Shown piece by piece: positions 1-11,606 of a stretch of 64,000 bases of DNA. The notes under the pieces were generated by a model that worked only from the letters and a program-made list of their open reading frames with translations, searched no databases and was not told the DNA's origin. Every line of letters begins with the position of its first letter. Positions within the stretch are counted from its first letter, which is position 1. Origin of the DNA: Halicephalobus mephisto (lineage: Eukaryota > Nematoda > Chromadorea > Rhabditida > Panagrolaimidae). Location: positions 18,345 through 82,344 of the forward strand of contig SWDT01000106.1 of NCBI GenBank assembly GCA_009193035.1, written 5' to 3'. A program made the translations under genes and the position numbers.

Positions 1-2447
1 ACTAGAAACCAACTGAATACTTTGATTCAATGGATCCAAAATATGAGAAAATATTTTTTTATAAATTTCTTTTTTATCAATAACTGCTGCAAAAGCTCCA
101 TCATTTTGAGATTCCAGAATATCTCTCAAAAGAAGCAACGTCTGATTAATGGCATTCACTGGAAGTAAGTCATAATCCGGAACAGTCATGTTTGCTAAAA
201 TTCTGTTCACAGTAGACGAAACTGTGCTGAAGAACATATTAGAAGCAAGTTCATGGAGATCCTCAAGTGTCTTCAGAAGGATACAATCTCCCAATATCGT
301 CCTGAAAAATAATTATAAATTTAATCCACAGTATATTTGACAATTTCAAAGTTAAAATTGCAGAATTCATTGCAAATTTTACAGTAATTTAGAGTATTTT
401 CTTATTTATAAAACAACTAATTACAATTAATAACTACTAATAACATCTTCGAAGTTTTTTTTTTGAATTACAGAATTCGGAAAAAATTAATAGTTCTAAA
501 ATCACAAATTATACCGTACTAAATCAAAAAATCAATGTTAATCAAATCAGAAATATATCTAACCAAAAATATTTTTTTATCTTGATTTTCAAAATAGTCC
601 CAAAAACTACAGTATAATTGACAATTTCGAAGTCATTAATTGTAATTGGTTATTTTACAAATAAAAAAACACTCTAAATTACTGTAAAATTTGCAATAAA
701 TTCTACAATTTTAATCATCTACAATACTACTAATAAGATTTTTTTCAAAAATTACAATATTTGTAAAAATTCCAACTAAAATTTTTTAACTTTAAAATCA
801 ATTTTGAATAATTTCAAAATTACATAATATTCTATAAAAACAAACTTACTCCAAATTTTTAACATAAAAAAGAAATAACGAAGACAATCTGTACAGTACG
901 ACACAGTTGCCTTCTCTCATCAAACTTTGTTCAACTCTCAACTTCAACGGCTGACACAATCCTTCTCCAATTGTAGAAAGACAATTTTTCGTCAAACATG
1001 TTATTCTTTCAGTTTTGCAAGTTTTCAATAAAGTACTTAATAATTCTTTTTCAACTTCTAGAGCTTGATGAATCCACGCAAGCATATCATTAATATATCT
1101 CAAAGATTCAGCAGAAGACTGTTCTATCGGTCTTTGTGTTCCAGATTTTCCACCTTTCGTCAAGGCATCAATAAAAGCATGAACAACATATCCTCTTCTG
1201 GCATTAGAGTATTCGGTTAAGGCATTTTGGAACAAATTTTCCCTCGATTGCAAGGCTTCGAATGACTGATGCAAAATCGGTTTCAATTCCAGGAATTCCA
1301 CATTCAGAAGACGACATTCTCGTTCGACAGAGGAATAAAGGGCATTGAAAGCAGCTTCTCGTTTCGAAACCAAATCCGCCGAAATTTCAGAAAGCGCTGC
1401 GTTTTCTGGAGTCACTTGTAAGGCTTGGGAAACGTTTTCAATCACGTCTAGAAGTTTTTTGAAAGCTTTGAAGAATGATTCAGAAACAGTTCCATCTGGA
1501 AAAAATAAAATTAAATAAAAATTAAACATTGAAAAACCTGAAGAAGCAGAAAGAGATTTCAAATCCTCTTCTGGAAGATCGTATTTTTCGAAAAATTCGC
1601 TCAAATAAGATTCTTTAGCCAAGAGTTGTTTCCTAAAAAAGTTTAATATTATCCTTAAATTAAAAAAAACATACTTTTCGGTTTGTAAAATTAAAGTTTT
1701 CCTGAGTAAATCCCGAGTTCTTTCCTTGTTAGACTGGATCCGGTTAGAGAGACTGTTGCAGATTTCGTTCATGGACTCGAGTTTGGCCACAAAGCCTTGC
1801 ACTTGGTCATTCATCTGAAATAATAAAGTAAAAAAAAGTTTTGTATAAAAACTCGTAAAAACAAAATTTATAAAAGCTAAAAATTCAAAATCCTAAAACT
1901 TATAAAGAATTGAGTTTATATGGAATTTATAAGAACCTAAATTGATATAAAAACTCACTAGGACCTAAAATTCCTAAAACTTATAGAATTGAGTTTATAT
2001 GAAATTTATAAAGACCTAAATTGATATAAAAACTCACTAGGACCTAAAATTCCTAAAATTTATAGAATTGGATTTATATGAAATTTACAAGGACCTAAAA
2101 TCCCTAAAATTTGTAGAATTAAATTGATATAAAAACTCACTTCTTTGTACTGTTCGGCATAACTGCTGAACAAAGCTAGCTGTCGTTCCCGCAATTGTTC
2201 TCTCAATTTTCTTTCTTCACTAAACGGACGTAAACCGAATTCAGTTTTGTCAGATCCCTCAGAAACATCAGACACAAGTTGTTGGAGATATTGGACTCCA
2301 TTTGCAAAGTTCTGGAAAAATTTAAATTCAAAAAAAATAAAAATTTCTTACTTCATCGTTCTGGATTTGGGAATTCACCAATCGATCGATTTCGGACTTG
2401 ATCGAAGCTGGATCATGTGGATATCCGTTATCCGGTTCACCTGTCAT
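1..2447 (-). CDS. COG6: Conserved oligomeric Golgi complex subunit 6 (3' part outside the window)
   Basis: COG6 belongs to lobe B of the COG tether, which captures intra-Golgi retrograde vesicles on the cytosolic face. Exons on the minus strand: 2447-2352, 2311-2141, 1814-1675, 1632-1538, 1495-850, 301-1 (runs off the window). All junctions keep phase. Recognition rests on the family core in the 646-nt exon: GTARR-like 'SNARRGYVVHAFIDALTKGG', then 'TQRPIEQSSAESLRYINDM' and 'LAWIHQALEVEKELL', which follow the order in animal COG6. Further upstream come 'GFVAKLESMNEICNSLSNRI' and 'LAKESYLSEFFEKYDLPEED', the N-terminal coiled-coil part. The last visible exon has 'NAINQTLLLLRDILESQ' and 'ILDPLNQ', also typical. 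The start at 2447 gives MTGEPDNG and is the only ATG of the first exon that fits; an upstream start cannot be excluded. The gene is divergent from the cyclase 393 bp away. Confidence 0.93.
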
Positions 2448-2840
2448 GATTACAGTAGGAAATGAAGTGAAAAAAAAAACAGAATCAAGGGTCTTTGGAT
2501 TTTCCAAGTTTGCAACGTGTGCAAGATCAAAATCAAGAAATTTTCGCTTCGAGAATTTCCAAAAATATCCCTTTATTTTTCGGTTTTCATATATGAATTC
2601 CACATTTTTAATTTAAAATTCAGCATTTTGGATATTTATAGTGTGCCTTTGGCGGAATCTCCAGATCTACGTGGAGTGTTTTCATCTTCTGTGATTAATT
2701 CTTTTTAGAAGCTTCGATTCATAAAATATGCGCACGCATATGCGTGATTATGAACAATTTTTTCGTCAGGTCCTGACTTCCGAATCCGACTTTTTCATTA
2801 AAATCATTTTGGTTCGTTCAAATTTGGTTGCGTCAGAAAT
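2448..2840. promoter_or_regulatory. Divergent intergenic promoter region between COG6 and guanylate cyclase
   Basis: Only 393 bp separate the two divergent start codons, so both core promoters must lie here. The stretch holds a run near 2728-2750 with the alternating motif ATGCGCACGCATATGCGT, an imperfect palindrome standing out from the AT-rich surroundings. I see no clear TATA box. Assignment as promoter is inference from position. Confidence 0.4.
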
Positions 2841-5800
2841 ATGGTGAGATCTTTGAAATTTTATATTTTTTAAATTTTATTTTTGTAATTTAATTTTAGT
2901 TCGGTTGGATTCACGAAAGTTTTCGTCAATTAATCACCAGAAAATACGGTAAAGAAGTATGGTTAAAAATTATGTAAGTTAAAAAAATTAAAAAAATTAA
3001 AAATTTAAAAAAATAAAAAGTAAAAAATTTAAACCGCACATTGCGCGCAACATGGGCGCAACTCGAGATTTTTGTTTTTTTCTTTTTTAAGTTGTATAGT
3101 TTGTAAAAATACTAAAATTATTTTGTAGAACACAATCCAAGCTCGAAGACGGATTAGAACCAGAGATTTCGAAATATTACAAGGACGAAGACACTTTGAG
3201 CATCGTCAACGCCTTCGCCAACGTCATTGGTAAATTTTTTATTTAAAAAATTTTTAATACAAAAATTAAAAAATAGAAATCAAGAAAAAATTATAAAAAA
3301 TAAAAGTCAAGAAATTAAAAAATTATAAAAAAACTTTAAAAAAGTTAAAAAAATAAAAAATTTAAAAAATAAAAATCAAAAAAAATTTTTAATTTCGAAA
3401 ATAAAGAAAATTTTAAAAGTAGAAATTATAAAGAATTAAAAATTCTTTAAATAAAAATCTGAAAAATTTTTTAAAATAAAAATTTAAAAATTAAAAATTA
3501 AAAATTTATCACTTGGATTTCGTAAAACATTTTTGAATTTCCCGGAATCCAGTGGACAGTTCTTGGAATTTTGGAGACTTTAGTGAAAGTTATTGCCGTC
3601 ATTTGAGGAATTAAAATATCCAGATATTTTCTGTTTAGATAAATTTTAAAAAGTTGATTTTTAATTTTCTTAGTAGTTTATAAAATTTTAAATTTCAGAA
3701 ATTTAAAAAAATTCAAAATTTCAAAATTAATCAAAAAAATTTTTAATTTTAAAAATTGTAAAAATTCTAAATTTCAAAAATAATCGAAAAAATTTTAAAA
3801 ATAATCAGAAATTTTTAAAAATTATAAATTTCAAAAATGAGCGAAAAAAATTTTAAAAATAATCAGAAAAATTTTTAATTTTAGGAATTTTTAAAAATTT
3901 TTAAGGAAAATAGATTTTTAATTTTTGCATATTGATTTTCGTTCTACCGTAATCCCTTCAGGAATCCCGATAGAAGAAGTATGGGAAGCTTACGGAGGAT
4001 TCTTGATCCAGTTCACGATGGAGACCGGATGGGACCAGCTGCTTCGGGCCATGGCCCCTGACCTCGAGGGGTTTCTGGATGGACTGGATGCTCTTCATTA
4101 TTTCATCGACCAGTAGGGACTTTGAAAAATGATAAATTTTTTAAAAACATTGATTTCAGTGTCGTGTACCGTACAAAATTAAAAGGACCTTCTTTCCGAT
4201 GCGAAGCCCAAGGGGACGGCTCTCTTCTCCTCCATTATTACTCCAGAAGATCCGGACTCTACCCCATTGTCAAAGGTAAGTTGGACTTTAAATCTAAAAT
4301 TTTCGTGTCAAGAATCGAGAAAAAGTTGAAATTTAAAATTTATCGCGTTAGGACCTGTGAAAAGTTAAATTTGGAAATTTCCGTTTCAAGAATCGAGGAA
4401 AAGTCAAATTTAAAAATTTTCGCGTTGAGACCTGAGAAAAGTTAAATTTGGAAATTTTTGTGTCAAGAATCGAGAAAAAAGAAAATTTAAAAAGTTTCGC
4501 GTTAGAACCTGAGAAAAGTTAAATTTGAAAATTTTCGTGTCAAGAATCGAGAAAAAGTCAAATTTAAAAATTTTCGTGTTGAGACCTGGAAAAAATGAAA
4601 AATAAAATTTTTGTGCTAGAATCTGAAAAAGCTAAAATTTAATTTTTTTGTTTTATTAGAACTTCAAAAAAATCGAAAATTAAAAAAATTTGAATATGGA
4701 AAATTAAAAAAACCAAATTTAGGAGTAGTCAGAGAAGTCGCCAGAAGAATCTACGACACAGAAGTCATGATGAGGGTCCAGGAACGAAAACAGGAACATC
4801 TGGAGACTTTCGTCATGGAACACGTAATTTTCGCCGTCAGCCAAGTCGAAACAGGAGGTTCCATGATTTCTAGATCGATCTCCAGCAGAGCGGTTTCTAC
4901 AGTAAGCATCGAAGTCACTCCAGCTGTGAGTTACATTTTTAAATTTACATTTTTAAATTTACTTTTTTAAATTTACATTTTTAAATTTACTTTTTTAAAT
5001 TTACATTTTTAAATTTACTTTTATAAATTTACTTTTTTAAATTTACATTTTTAAATTTACATTTTTAAATTTACATTTTTAAATTTACTTTTTTAAATTT
5101 ACATTTTTAAATTTACATTTTTAAATTTACATTTTTAAATTTACTTTTTTAAATTTATTTTTTTATGAATAAAATTTTGTAAAAATTTTCAAAAATCTTT
5201 ATAATTAAACTTTTCAAAAATTTTTAAATCAACTTTTTTATAAATAAAATTTCATAAAAATTTTAGATGTTAATTAAAATTTTTAAAGTTACATAAAACC
5301 AAAGATTTCAGAAAATTCGAAAATTCAAAAAAGTCGTTTCTAAATTATTTCGAAAAATTATTTATTTTTGATTTTTTAAAATAATTTTTTTAAATTTTTT
5401 AAAAATATTTTTTTTTGATTTTTTTAAAATTATTTTTTTTTGATTTTTCTAAATTATTTTTTGAAATAATTAAATTTTGCTTTTTTTTTAAAATATTTTT
5501 TTTTGATTTTTCTAAATTATTTAATTTTAAAAAATATTTATTTCCGATTTTTAATAATAATGGCATTGTAGACGGAATTCAGCATTAATCTCGTTGATTT
5601 TTGCACAGCTTTTCCGCATCACATCTGCTTCAATCAGCAATTGATCATTGAACACGTGGGGATCTTCATCCGGAACATGTTTCCGAACATCGTCAGAGGC
5701 CAGACGGAACTAACTGATATCGTAGAACTTATCCATCCCGAAATCCCTCTCACTTATGATTCTATAAAATCATACAAAAACAGTTTATTCATTTTCAAGT

Positions 5801-8585
5801 TGAGAGATCCTCCGGACACCAGAATAGAAGCCACCAGTGGTCCCAATCCCGGGATCACCGTCAAAGGAGCCATGGTGTTCGTCAACTACGGTCAGTACGT
5901 GGCGTACTTGTGTTCTCCCAACGTCACCACCGTAAGAGAACTCCTGGAGCGAAATCTGTTCCTGAGTGACATGCAACGACACGACTCCACGAGAGATTTG
6001 ATCATGTTGAATCAATCCAGAATGAGTCAAGTAGAACTAAAGTAAGTGAAAGTTACTGTAATCACCAAAAGTACCGTAATTAATCAAGGTGTTGTGGTTA
6101 CTGTAAGTAGTGTGATGACTGCAGATATCATAGTGACTGTAGGTACCGTAATCACTGTAATTACTGTAAGTGATGCAAATACTGTGATTACTGTAGGTGC
6201 TGTGGTTATTGAAAACAGCATAATTACTGTGATTACTGTAAGTACTCTGATTACCGTAATTACTGTGATTACTGTAAGTACTCTGATTACTGTAATTACT
6301 GTGATTATTGTATGTACTCTAATTACTGTAAGTACCCTAATTACTGTAATTACTGTATACGGTATGATTTCTATCAGTGTCGTAGTTACTGTAGATACTG
6401 TAATCATTGAAAGTATTGTAAATGCTGTAAGTACTGTAATTATTGAAAGCGATGTGGTTACTGTAGCTGCTGTGATTACTGAGAACACCCTAACCACTAG
6501 AAGTACTGTAATTTGCGTACTTGCCGCAAGTACCGTAACTTGCACCATTACTGTAAAAAACTAAACTTTGTAATTCATGATTACTGTAGATACTCTAAGT
6601 ACTGTGATTGACATGGTTACTGTGTTTTGTTAAATGATTTCCTTACAGTAAGAAGCTAGAAGAAACCACCAGAAACTTGAAGAAGATGGCCTTGGAACTT
6701 GAAGTTGAAAAACAAAAAACCGAAGATCTTCTTTGCGAACTTATGCCTCAGTCTGTGGCTGAGAGCCTGAGGCATGGACATTCCGTAGAAGCTATGGAAT
6801 TTCCTGAATCTACAGTATTGTTCACGGATATTGTGACTTTTACGAATATTTGCGCCCTCTGTACCCCCTACGATGTCGTCAATTTGTTGAACGATTTGTA
6901 CCTCAGATTCGATCGGTTGATTGAGTTGGTAAGTCTTGGAGAGCTTCTGTCATGGTCGATGATGTTTTAAAAGCATACTTTTATGTAAAAATTGTTCTAA
7001 GTCACTATCCTTGGAGTAGAAATTGTCTGGATAGTGATTAATTTTGACAACTTCTAGACACTATCCAATCTCACTCCATTCTTTGAGAACAATGTATACT
7101 ATCAGTCACTATCCTCAAAGTAGAAATTGTCTGGATAGTGACTAAAAGAACTATTTTTAGACACTATCCTAACAATTTTCTCTATTAGTAGAAATTGTCT
7201 GGATAGTGACTGAAGACAACGATTTTTGAACACTATCCTTGCAATTTCTATTGTAAGAATAGTGACTGAAGAAAACGATTTTTAGACAATTCTGGCAATT
7301 TCTATTGCCACAGAAAGCTTTGGATAGTGACGGATCTGTTTTTAAAATACAGCATTTCTTGTATGAATAATAACTGTTAAATACTACTTTTAGAACGATG
7401 TCTACAAAGTAGAAACCATCGGCGACGCCTATGTCGTTGTCGGTGGAGTCCCAAAACACTGTGCAAATCACGCCGAAAGAGTCCTCAACGTCGCCATCGG
7501 TATGATGATGGAAAGTAAATTTGTGCTTTCACCCATCACCAACAGACCCATCAGAATCCGAGTAGGGGTTCATACAGGGGCCGTTGTTGCCGGGGTAGTC
7601 GGAAGCAAAATGCCTAGGTCTGTTTCTATTTTTAAAATTCTTCATTTTCTAACTTTTTTAAATTTAAAATTCTTCATTTTTAAAATTTAAAATTCTTCAT
7701 TTTCTAATTTCTTTAAATTTAAAATTTTTCATTTTCTAACTTTTTTTAAATTTAAAATTCTTTTAAATTTTTTTTATTAAAAATTCTTAAATTTTCCACT
7801 TTTTTATTTAAAAATTTATTTCATTTTAACTTTTTATTTTTTTATTTTTCAATTTTTTTATACTTTTTTAATTTTAAAATTTCTTTCACATTTGTTATTT
7901 TTAACTTTTCCCACTTTGAAAATTCCTTTATATTTTCATCCTCAATCTCTTTCAAAAATAAAAACCCAAAGATCAAACAATAAATAAGTAAACACACATA
8001 AATTGAGCCTATTTTGCTTTAATATTTTCCACCAGTATACTATATATCAACAAGAATAAATTACATTTCAATAACCAGTAAAACTTGTAGGTATTGTCTT
8101 TTCGGCGACACCGTAAATGTTACAAATTGTATGGAATCACATGGAGTTCCTGGACGCATCCACGTTAGTGAATCTGCAAGAACATTTGGATTAAAAACAA
8201 ATAATGCGTTTATTTTCACTCCTAGAGGAAATATCGACATAAGAGTATGGTATATTTTTAAAATTATTTTAATTATTTCTTTCAGGGAAAAGGCCAAATG
8301 TTTACATATTTTCTCGAAAAAAACGAACGTAAATCAGTTTGGGAAATAATAGGAAAACAACGACAAGGAGACCAATCCATCGATGGATATGCCGAACTCC
8401 ACGTCGACGTTGGAGACGATTTAGCTGATTTAACTCCAGAAAAAATAGAAGAATTAAAACAAAAAAAGCAAACATTGATGGAAAATGGATATAATCACGA
8501 ATTAGCTAATGGATTATCCGATCATATACGTAACAGTCCTAGATCTCCTAATCCACCCAAATCACATTTTTGTAATCTATTTTAA
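2841..8585 (+). CDS. Soluble-type guanylate cyclase (H-NOX / HNOBA / cyclase), worm GCY-32 to GCY-37 class
   Basis: Haem-domain guanylate cyclase that makes cGMP; worm relatives act in oxygen sensing in neurons, usually as heterodimers. Exons: 2841-2843, 2900-2973, 3129-3229, 3962-4112, 4160-4275, 4723-4925, 5572-6041, 6649-6928, 7394-7617, 8091-8244, 8286-8585. These sum to 2076 nt, 691 aa, with every junction in phase. The H-NOX domain (about 1-180) has haem-ligand His at residue 105 in 'LDALHYF' and the YxSxR motif in 'HYYSRRSG'. HNOBA follows (about 205-350), then a signalling helix and the cyclase domain (about 390-620). Metal aspartates are D433 ('LFTDIVTF') and D477 ('ETIGDAY'); purine-selecting residues are E473 and C543; N550 is kept but residue 554, normally Arg, is Cys. 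Exon 1 codes only Met. AATAAA lies at 8620. The exact worm paralogue cannot be told by eye. Confidence 0.93.
4928..5160 (+). repeat. 15-bp tandem repeat in guanylate cyclase intron
   Basis: About fifteen copies of a 15-bp unit, TTTTTAAATTTACAT or the ACTT variant, fill the start of the intron 4926-5571. The rest of that intron is A/T homopolymer-rich. The array starts directly after the splice donor, so the repeat has grown inside the intron without touching the exon. Confidence 0.9.
6046..6640 (+). repeat. TACTGTA-type minisatellite array in guanylate cyclase intron
   Basis: Dozens of degenerate 6- to 15-bp units built on TACTGTAAT, TACTGTGAT and TACTGTAAG fill the intron 6042-6648. The 3-base periodicity leaves long stop-free frames on both strands (VITV-type translations), which are artefacts of the repeat and not genes. 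The intron ends with a good acceptor TTACAG at 6648. Confidence 0.92.
7005..7335. repeat. CACTATCC / GGATAGTG dyad repeat array, copy 1 (cyclase intron)
   Basis: Alternating CACTATCC and GGATAGTG motifs about 30-60 bp apart, joined by segments such as AGAAATTGTCTGGATAGTG. Each pair forms an imperfect palindrome. The array sits in the intron 6929-7393. The same family recurs at 22785-23375, 29535-30125 and 34165-34805. Confidence 0.88.
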
Positions 8586-8619
8586 TTTTTTACGAAAAAT
8601 ATTTTAATTCTTATATTTA

Positions 8620-8625
8620 AATAAA
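8620..8625 (+). terminator. Poly(A) signal AATAAA of the guanylate cyclase
   Basis: AATAAA 35 nt after the stop codon at 8585. It lies only 4 nt from the stop codon of the convergent Bfr1-like gene, so the 3' ends of the two transcripts must overlap. Confidence 0.6.
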
Positions 8626-8629
8626 AAAC

Positions 8630-10909
8630 TTACTTTTGTGTACTATTCGTCCTCGAAACCGCTTCTGGAGACCCATCTGTACTTTCCGAATGAAATAAAC
8701 TTGCAGAAGAAACAGAATGAGGACTCAACAGCGGAGATTCAAACATGTCACTTCCAGTCACAGAAATCACAGAAGGAATAGGACTAAGACAAAGATCTTG
8801 TTCGTCATCATTACCGGCAATTTCCGTTTGTTCTTCATAAAATTCCAAAGTTCTTTTAACTTTAATCAACGTATCTTCGACATCAGCATAGGTCTTCGGA
8901 GGCATGACATCGATATCATTGAACAACTTGTAGTAATCAATGTCATGTGTTATTGGCTAAACGAAATCCATTAAAAATTACAAAAATTAAATTTTTTATA
9001 AAATAATCCCTAAGTAAATTTTTGGAAAATATTTCACAAATGTCCCATGACAATTATTTCGCAATCACTATAATAGAAATTTAAAAATAAACATTGTTTC
9101 GAAATCGGTTCGACGTCAATTTATTGAATTTAATGGAAACTAAAGTAGCCTACGTCACAATTTTTGTCCTGGATAGCAATTTCATCATCCACACAACTTC
9201 ACAATCAACCATAAATCATAAGAATAAAAAACAAAAGTTGTAAAAAATTATCAAAAAAATCTTTGGAATTTATCAGAAACTGAAATAATCCAAATTTCAA
9301 TTCTACGCGATTTCACAATCTTATGCAATTTCGAAATCAACTATAAACTATAAAAATTAAAAATTAAAATTACATAAAATAATCGAGAAAATACTTCCCA
9401 GAATTCAATAAAAACCAGAATAACTCAATTTTTAATTTTACGTGATTTCATAATCTTATGCAATTTCGAAATCGACTTTTAATTTTTAAATAAATTTTTA
9501 AATTCCCATATCAAAATCTAAAACCCTCAATAACTAATAATTACACACCAAACTACTACTACTACTAAATGTCCCAAAAAACCACAACTATCCCATTTTC
9601 TTTAAAAAATTAAAAAATCTCACCATTGTTTGTTTTTTCAGATTTTTCTTTCCGTTGATTCTTTTCTTATTCGATTTTGGACAGCTGTTCTCGGGAACTT
9701 TCATGTTCAATTGAGCAAAACTTGGTGGTAAATCATCTGCACTGTCTTCAGAATCTAATGAAAGCTGTGGTCTTGGATTATTTGCACAAACTTGGGCTGC
9801 TACTTCAGTTACTTCAGCCAAAAGTTCCTTCGGCAAATCGGTGTCGGCAGAAGCGCTGAGTTGATTCAAATACGAAATAAGTCTTTGACATACCCGTTTC
9901 TTTTCCAAAAAAGGTTCAAAATCGTCTTGAGTTTCATGGAGCATTGCCTGAGGGAAGGAATTCAATCCTCGAGTTTTCTAAAAAAATAATTATTTTATTT
10001 TTAAAAATTAAAACTTACGTGATTTCTTATCCATTGGTTATACATCGATCTTTCTTCGTTATATTTCGCAATTAGGACTCTTTTTTGAGCTTTTAACTCC
10101 TTCAAATGATACTTGAGACGGTTTATGGGTTCTTTGATTTTCTTCAAATTCTGATGAGCCTTCTTCCAGCGGTCCCGGGTTTCCCAAATGATCTTCTTCT
10201 GATTCTGGAATTGATAACGGGCCTCCTTCCACTCAGATTCTAATCTTTTGCAATCGTTCAAAATCGGGACGTACTTGTTGAGTTTCGCAACGTTCCTTTT
10301 AGCTCTCTCGATTTCGTTAACGATAAGCTGCTCTTCTCGGGCATTTGAGAACCTGTGGTTGTTGTATCTGTTCTGCAACTGCGTCAGCATAGTGTTAGCA
10401 CGAACGGGGTCCTTGTAGGTGAGATCTGCATCCTCTAATTCCCTCCGTTCTTTCTGTTTATTTTCCAGAAGATCGTGGGCTTCCTTAACCCTGGTTTCGA
10501 GGACCTTGATGGAGTCCTTGGAGCCCAAATACAACGCCTTCAGCTGCTGTTCTTCTGTCTTCAACCCTGCCGACTCCAATCTGCGTTCCTCAGTCCAGTA
10601 TTTCTCGATCTGAAAAAAATTCATATATGAAAATTAAAAAACTTTCGAAATCAAACTTACTTCTTTGTAAACTTTAGTTATTGAGTTATTCAACCGCCAA
10701 ATTTCACTTTCGAAATCATGTCTATTCGGAGTTTTAGCCTGCAGCTCCATCCCGACAAGTGAGCTGCTTCCAGAAGCAGCGGATTTACAATAATCATACA
10801 GAGCACATTCAGTATCGCCGCTTCCCATCCAATGACTAGTCGACGCCCTGTAAAAAGTCGGGAGATATCCAGCATAATAATCATAATACAAATGTTTCTT
10901 CGCGACCAT
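8630..10909 (-). CDS. Bfr1-like coiled-coil protein
   Basis: Exons on the minus strand: 10909-10661, 10609-10019, 9977-9624, 8956-8630; all in phase, 506 aa. The middle (about 84-280) is a long charged coiled coil starting 'IEKYWTEERRLE', with 'NAREEQLIVNEIERAKRNVA', which resembles the yeast BFR1 segment where a conserved E-x-L-LVKE element precedes a leucine-rich turn. The last exon has 'FNDIDVMPPKTYADVEDTLI' followed by a helix, like the C-terminal BFR1 segment 'LDVTVPINSDDV'. BFR1 in yeast is a polysome- and ER-associated RNA-binding protein; a similar role here is inference. The first 83 residues (Tyr-rich, 'YYDYYAGYLPTFY') and the Ser-rich tail are not family features I know. The final codons read AAG TAA GTT, so the stop could be a splice donor; I take it as the stop because a convergent gene begins 44 bp on. 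Confidence 0.72.
9320..9600 (-). repeat. Intronic duplicate copy A (inverted relative to copy B, without MITE)
   Basis: Within the intron 8957-9623. Read on the minus strand it matches 19078-19525 nearly base for base: the GTTGTGGTTTTTTGGGACAT block, the AGTAGTAG run, then ATTGAGGGTTTTAGATTTTG and a long AT-rich tail. Copy A lacks the 187-bp element that interrupts copy B. Confidence 0.85.
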
Positions 10910-11606
10910 CTCGAGTCATATTCGGATTAAAGAATGAAGAAAAATAAAAAATGAAATATTTTGATCGAAGTTCAAGTAAACAAGGATCTAGAGTGGCCTA
11001 AACCCCTGTTTTCTGACTTAACTGGTCAACAAAAAAGAAAACAAAGGACCAAAGTTCGATTTTCACACAAGACCACAGTCCAATCTGCCAAATCTAAAGA
11101 GATCCCAAAAATCCAAATCTCTCTAAAAATAAACATCTTTCTAAATTTACCTAATATTGCAAAAAAACTCCAAAATTCAATCCACAAATTTCACAAGACA
11201 TAACATATAAATATTATCCATAATTAAGGTGGATTAAAACTGAATTAAAATTTATATATATAAATGTTTTTAAAATTAATGAACGTCAGCAAAAGTTTCA
11301 TCATATCTGTGCACGACAAACCGTCGCGAACCTTTTGTCCGAGATGAAAGACGGACACTACAATTCGTGAATTGGCGCTTTGCACTTAAAACCAAACATG
11401 TCGTCAAATTAAAACGAAACACTAACCTTCATTGGCCCGATTTCCCAAAAAAATAATAATTCAACAAAACTTTGACATTCACAAAAATGGCAAAACGTGT
11501 AATTTTCCGGCTTTATTCCATAACAACAAAGAAAGACTGTCTTTTTTGGGCATTTTTTGGAACTTTGCCAAAAACGTTTTTAAAGTGCTTTTCATATATG
11601 ATATTT
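10910..11606. other. Intergenic region between Bfr1-like and VPS33B
   Basis: 697 bp without a gene. The part next to the Bfr1-like start would be its promoter. A higher-GC island at 11280-11400 contains TTGGCGCTTTG near 11370, an E2F-like core. TTTATT at 11512-11517 is AATAAA on the minus strand, about 90 nt past the VPS33B stop, and is the likely poly(A) signal for that gene. Confidence 0.45.

Noticed and set aside
6046..6564. 172-codon plus-strand ORF and 154-codon minus-strand ORF, Val/Ile/Thr-rich
   Set aside because: Both are translations of the TACTGTA repeat in a cyclase intron whose flanking exons splice in phase.
8630..8641. AAG TAA GTT at the end of the Bfr1-like gene as a splice donor
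   Set aside because: A further exon would have to lie inside or beyond the convergent cyclase gene, and no candidate was seen. Left open at low probability.
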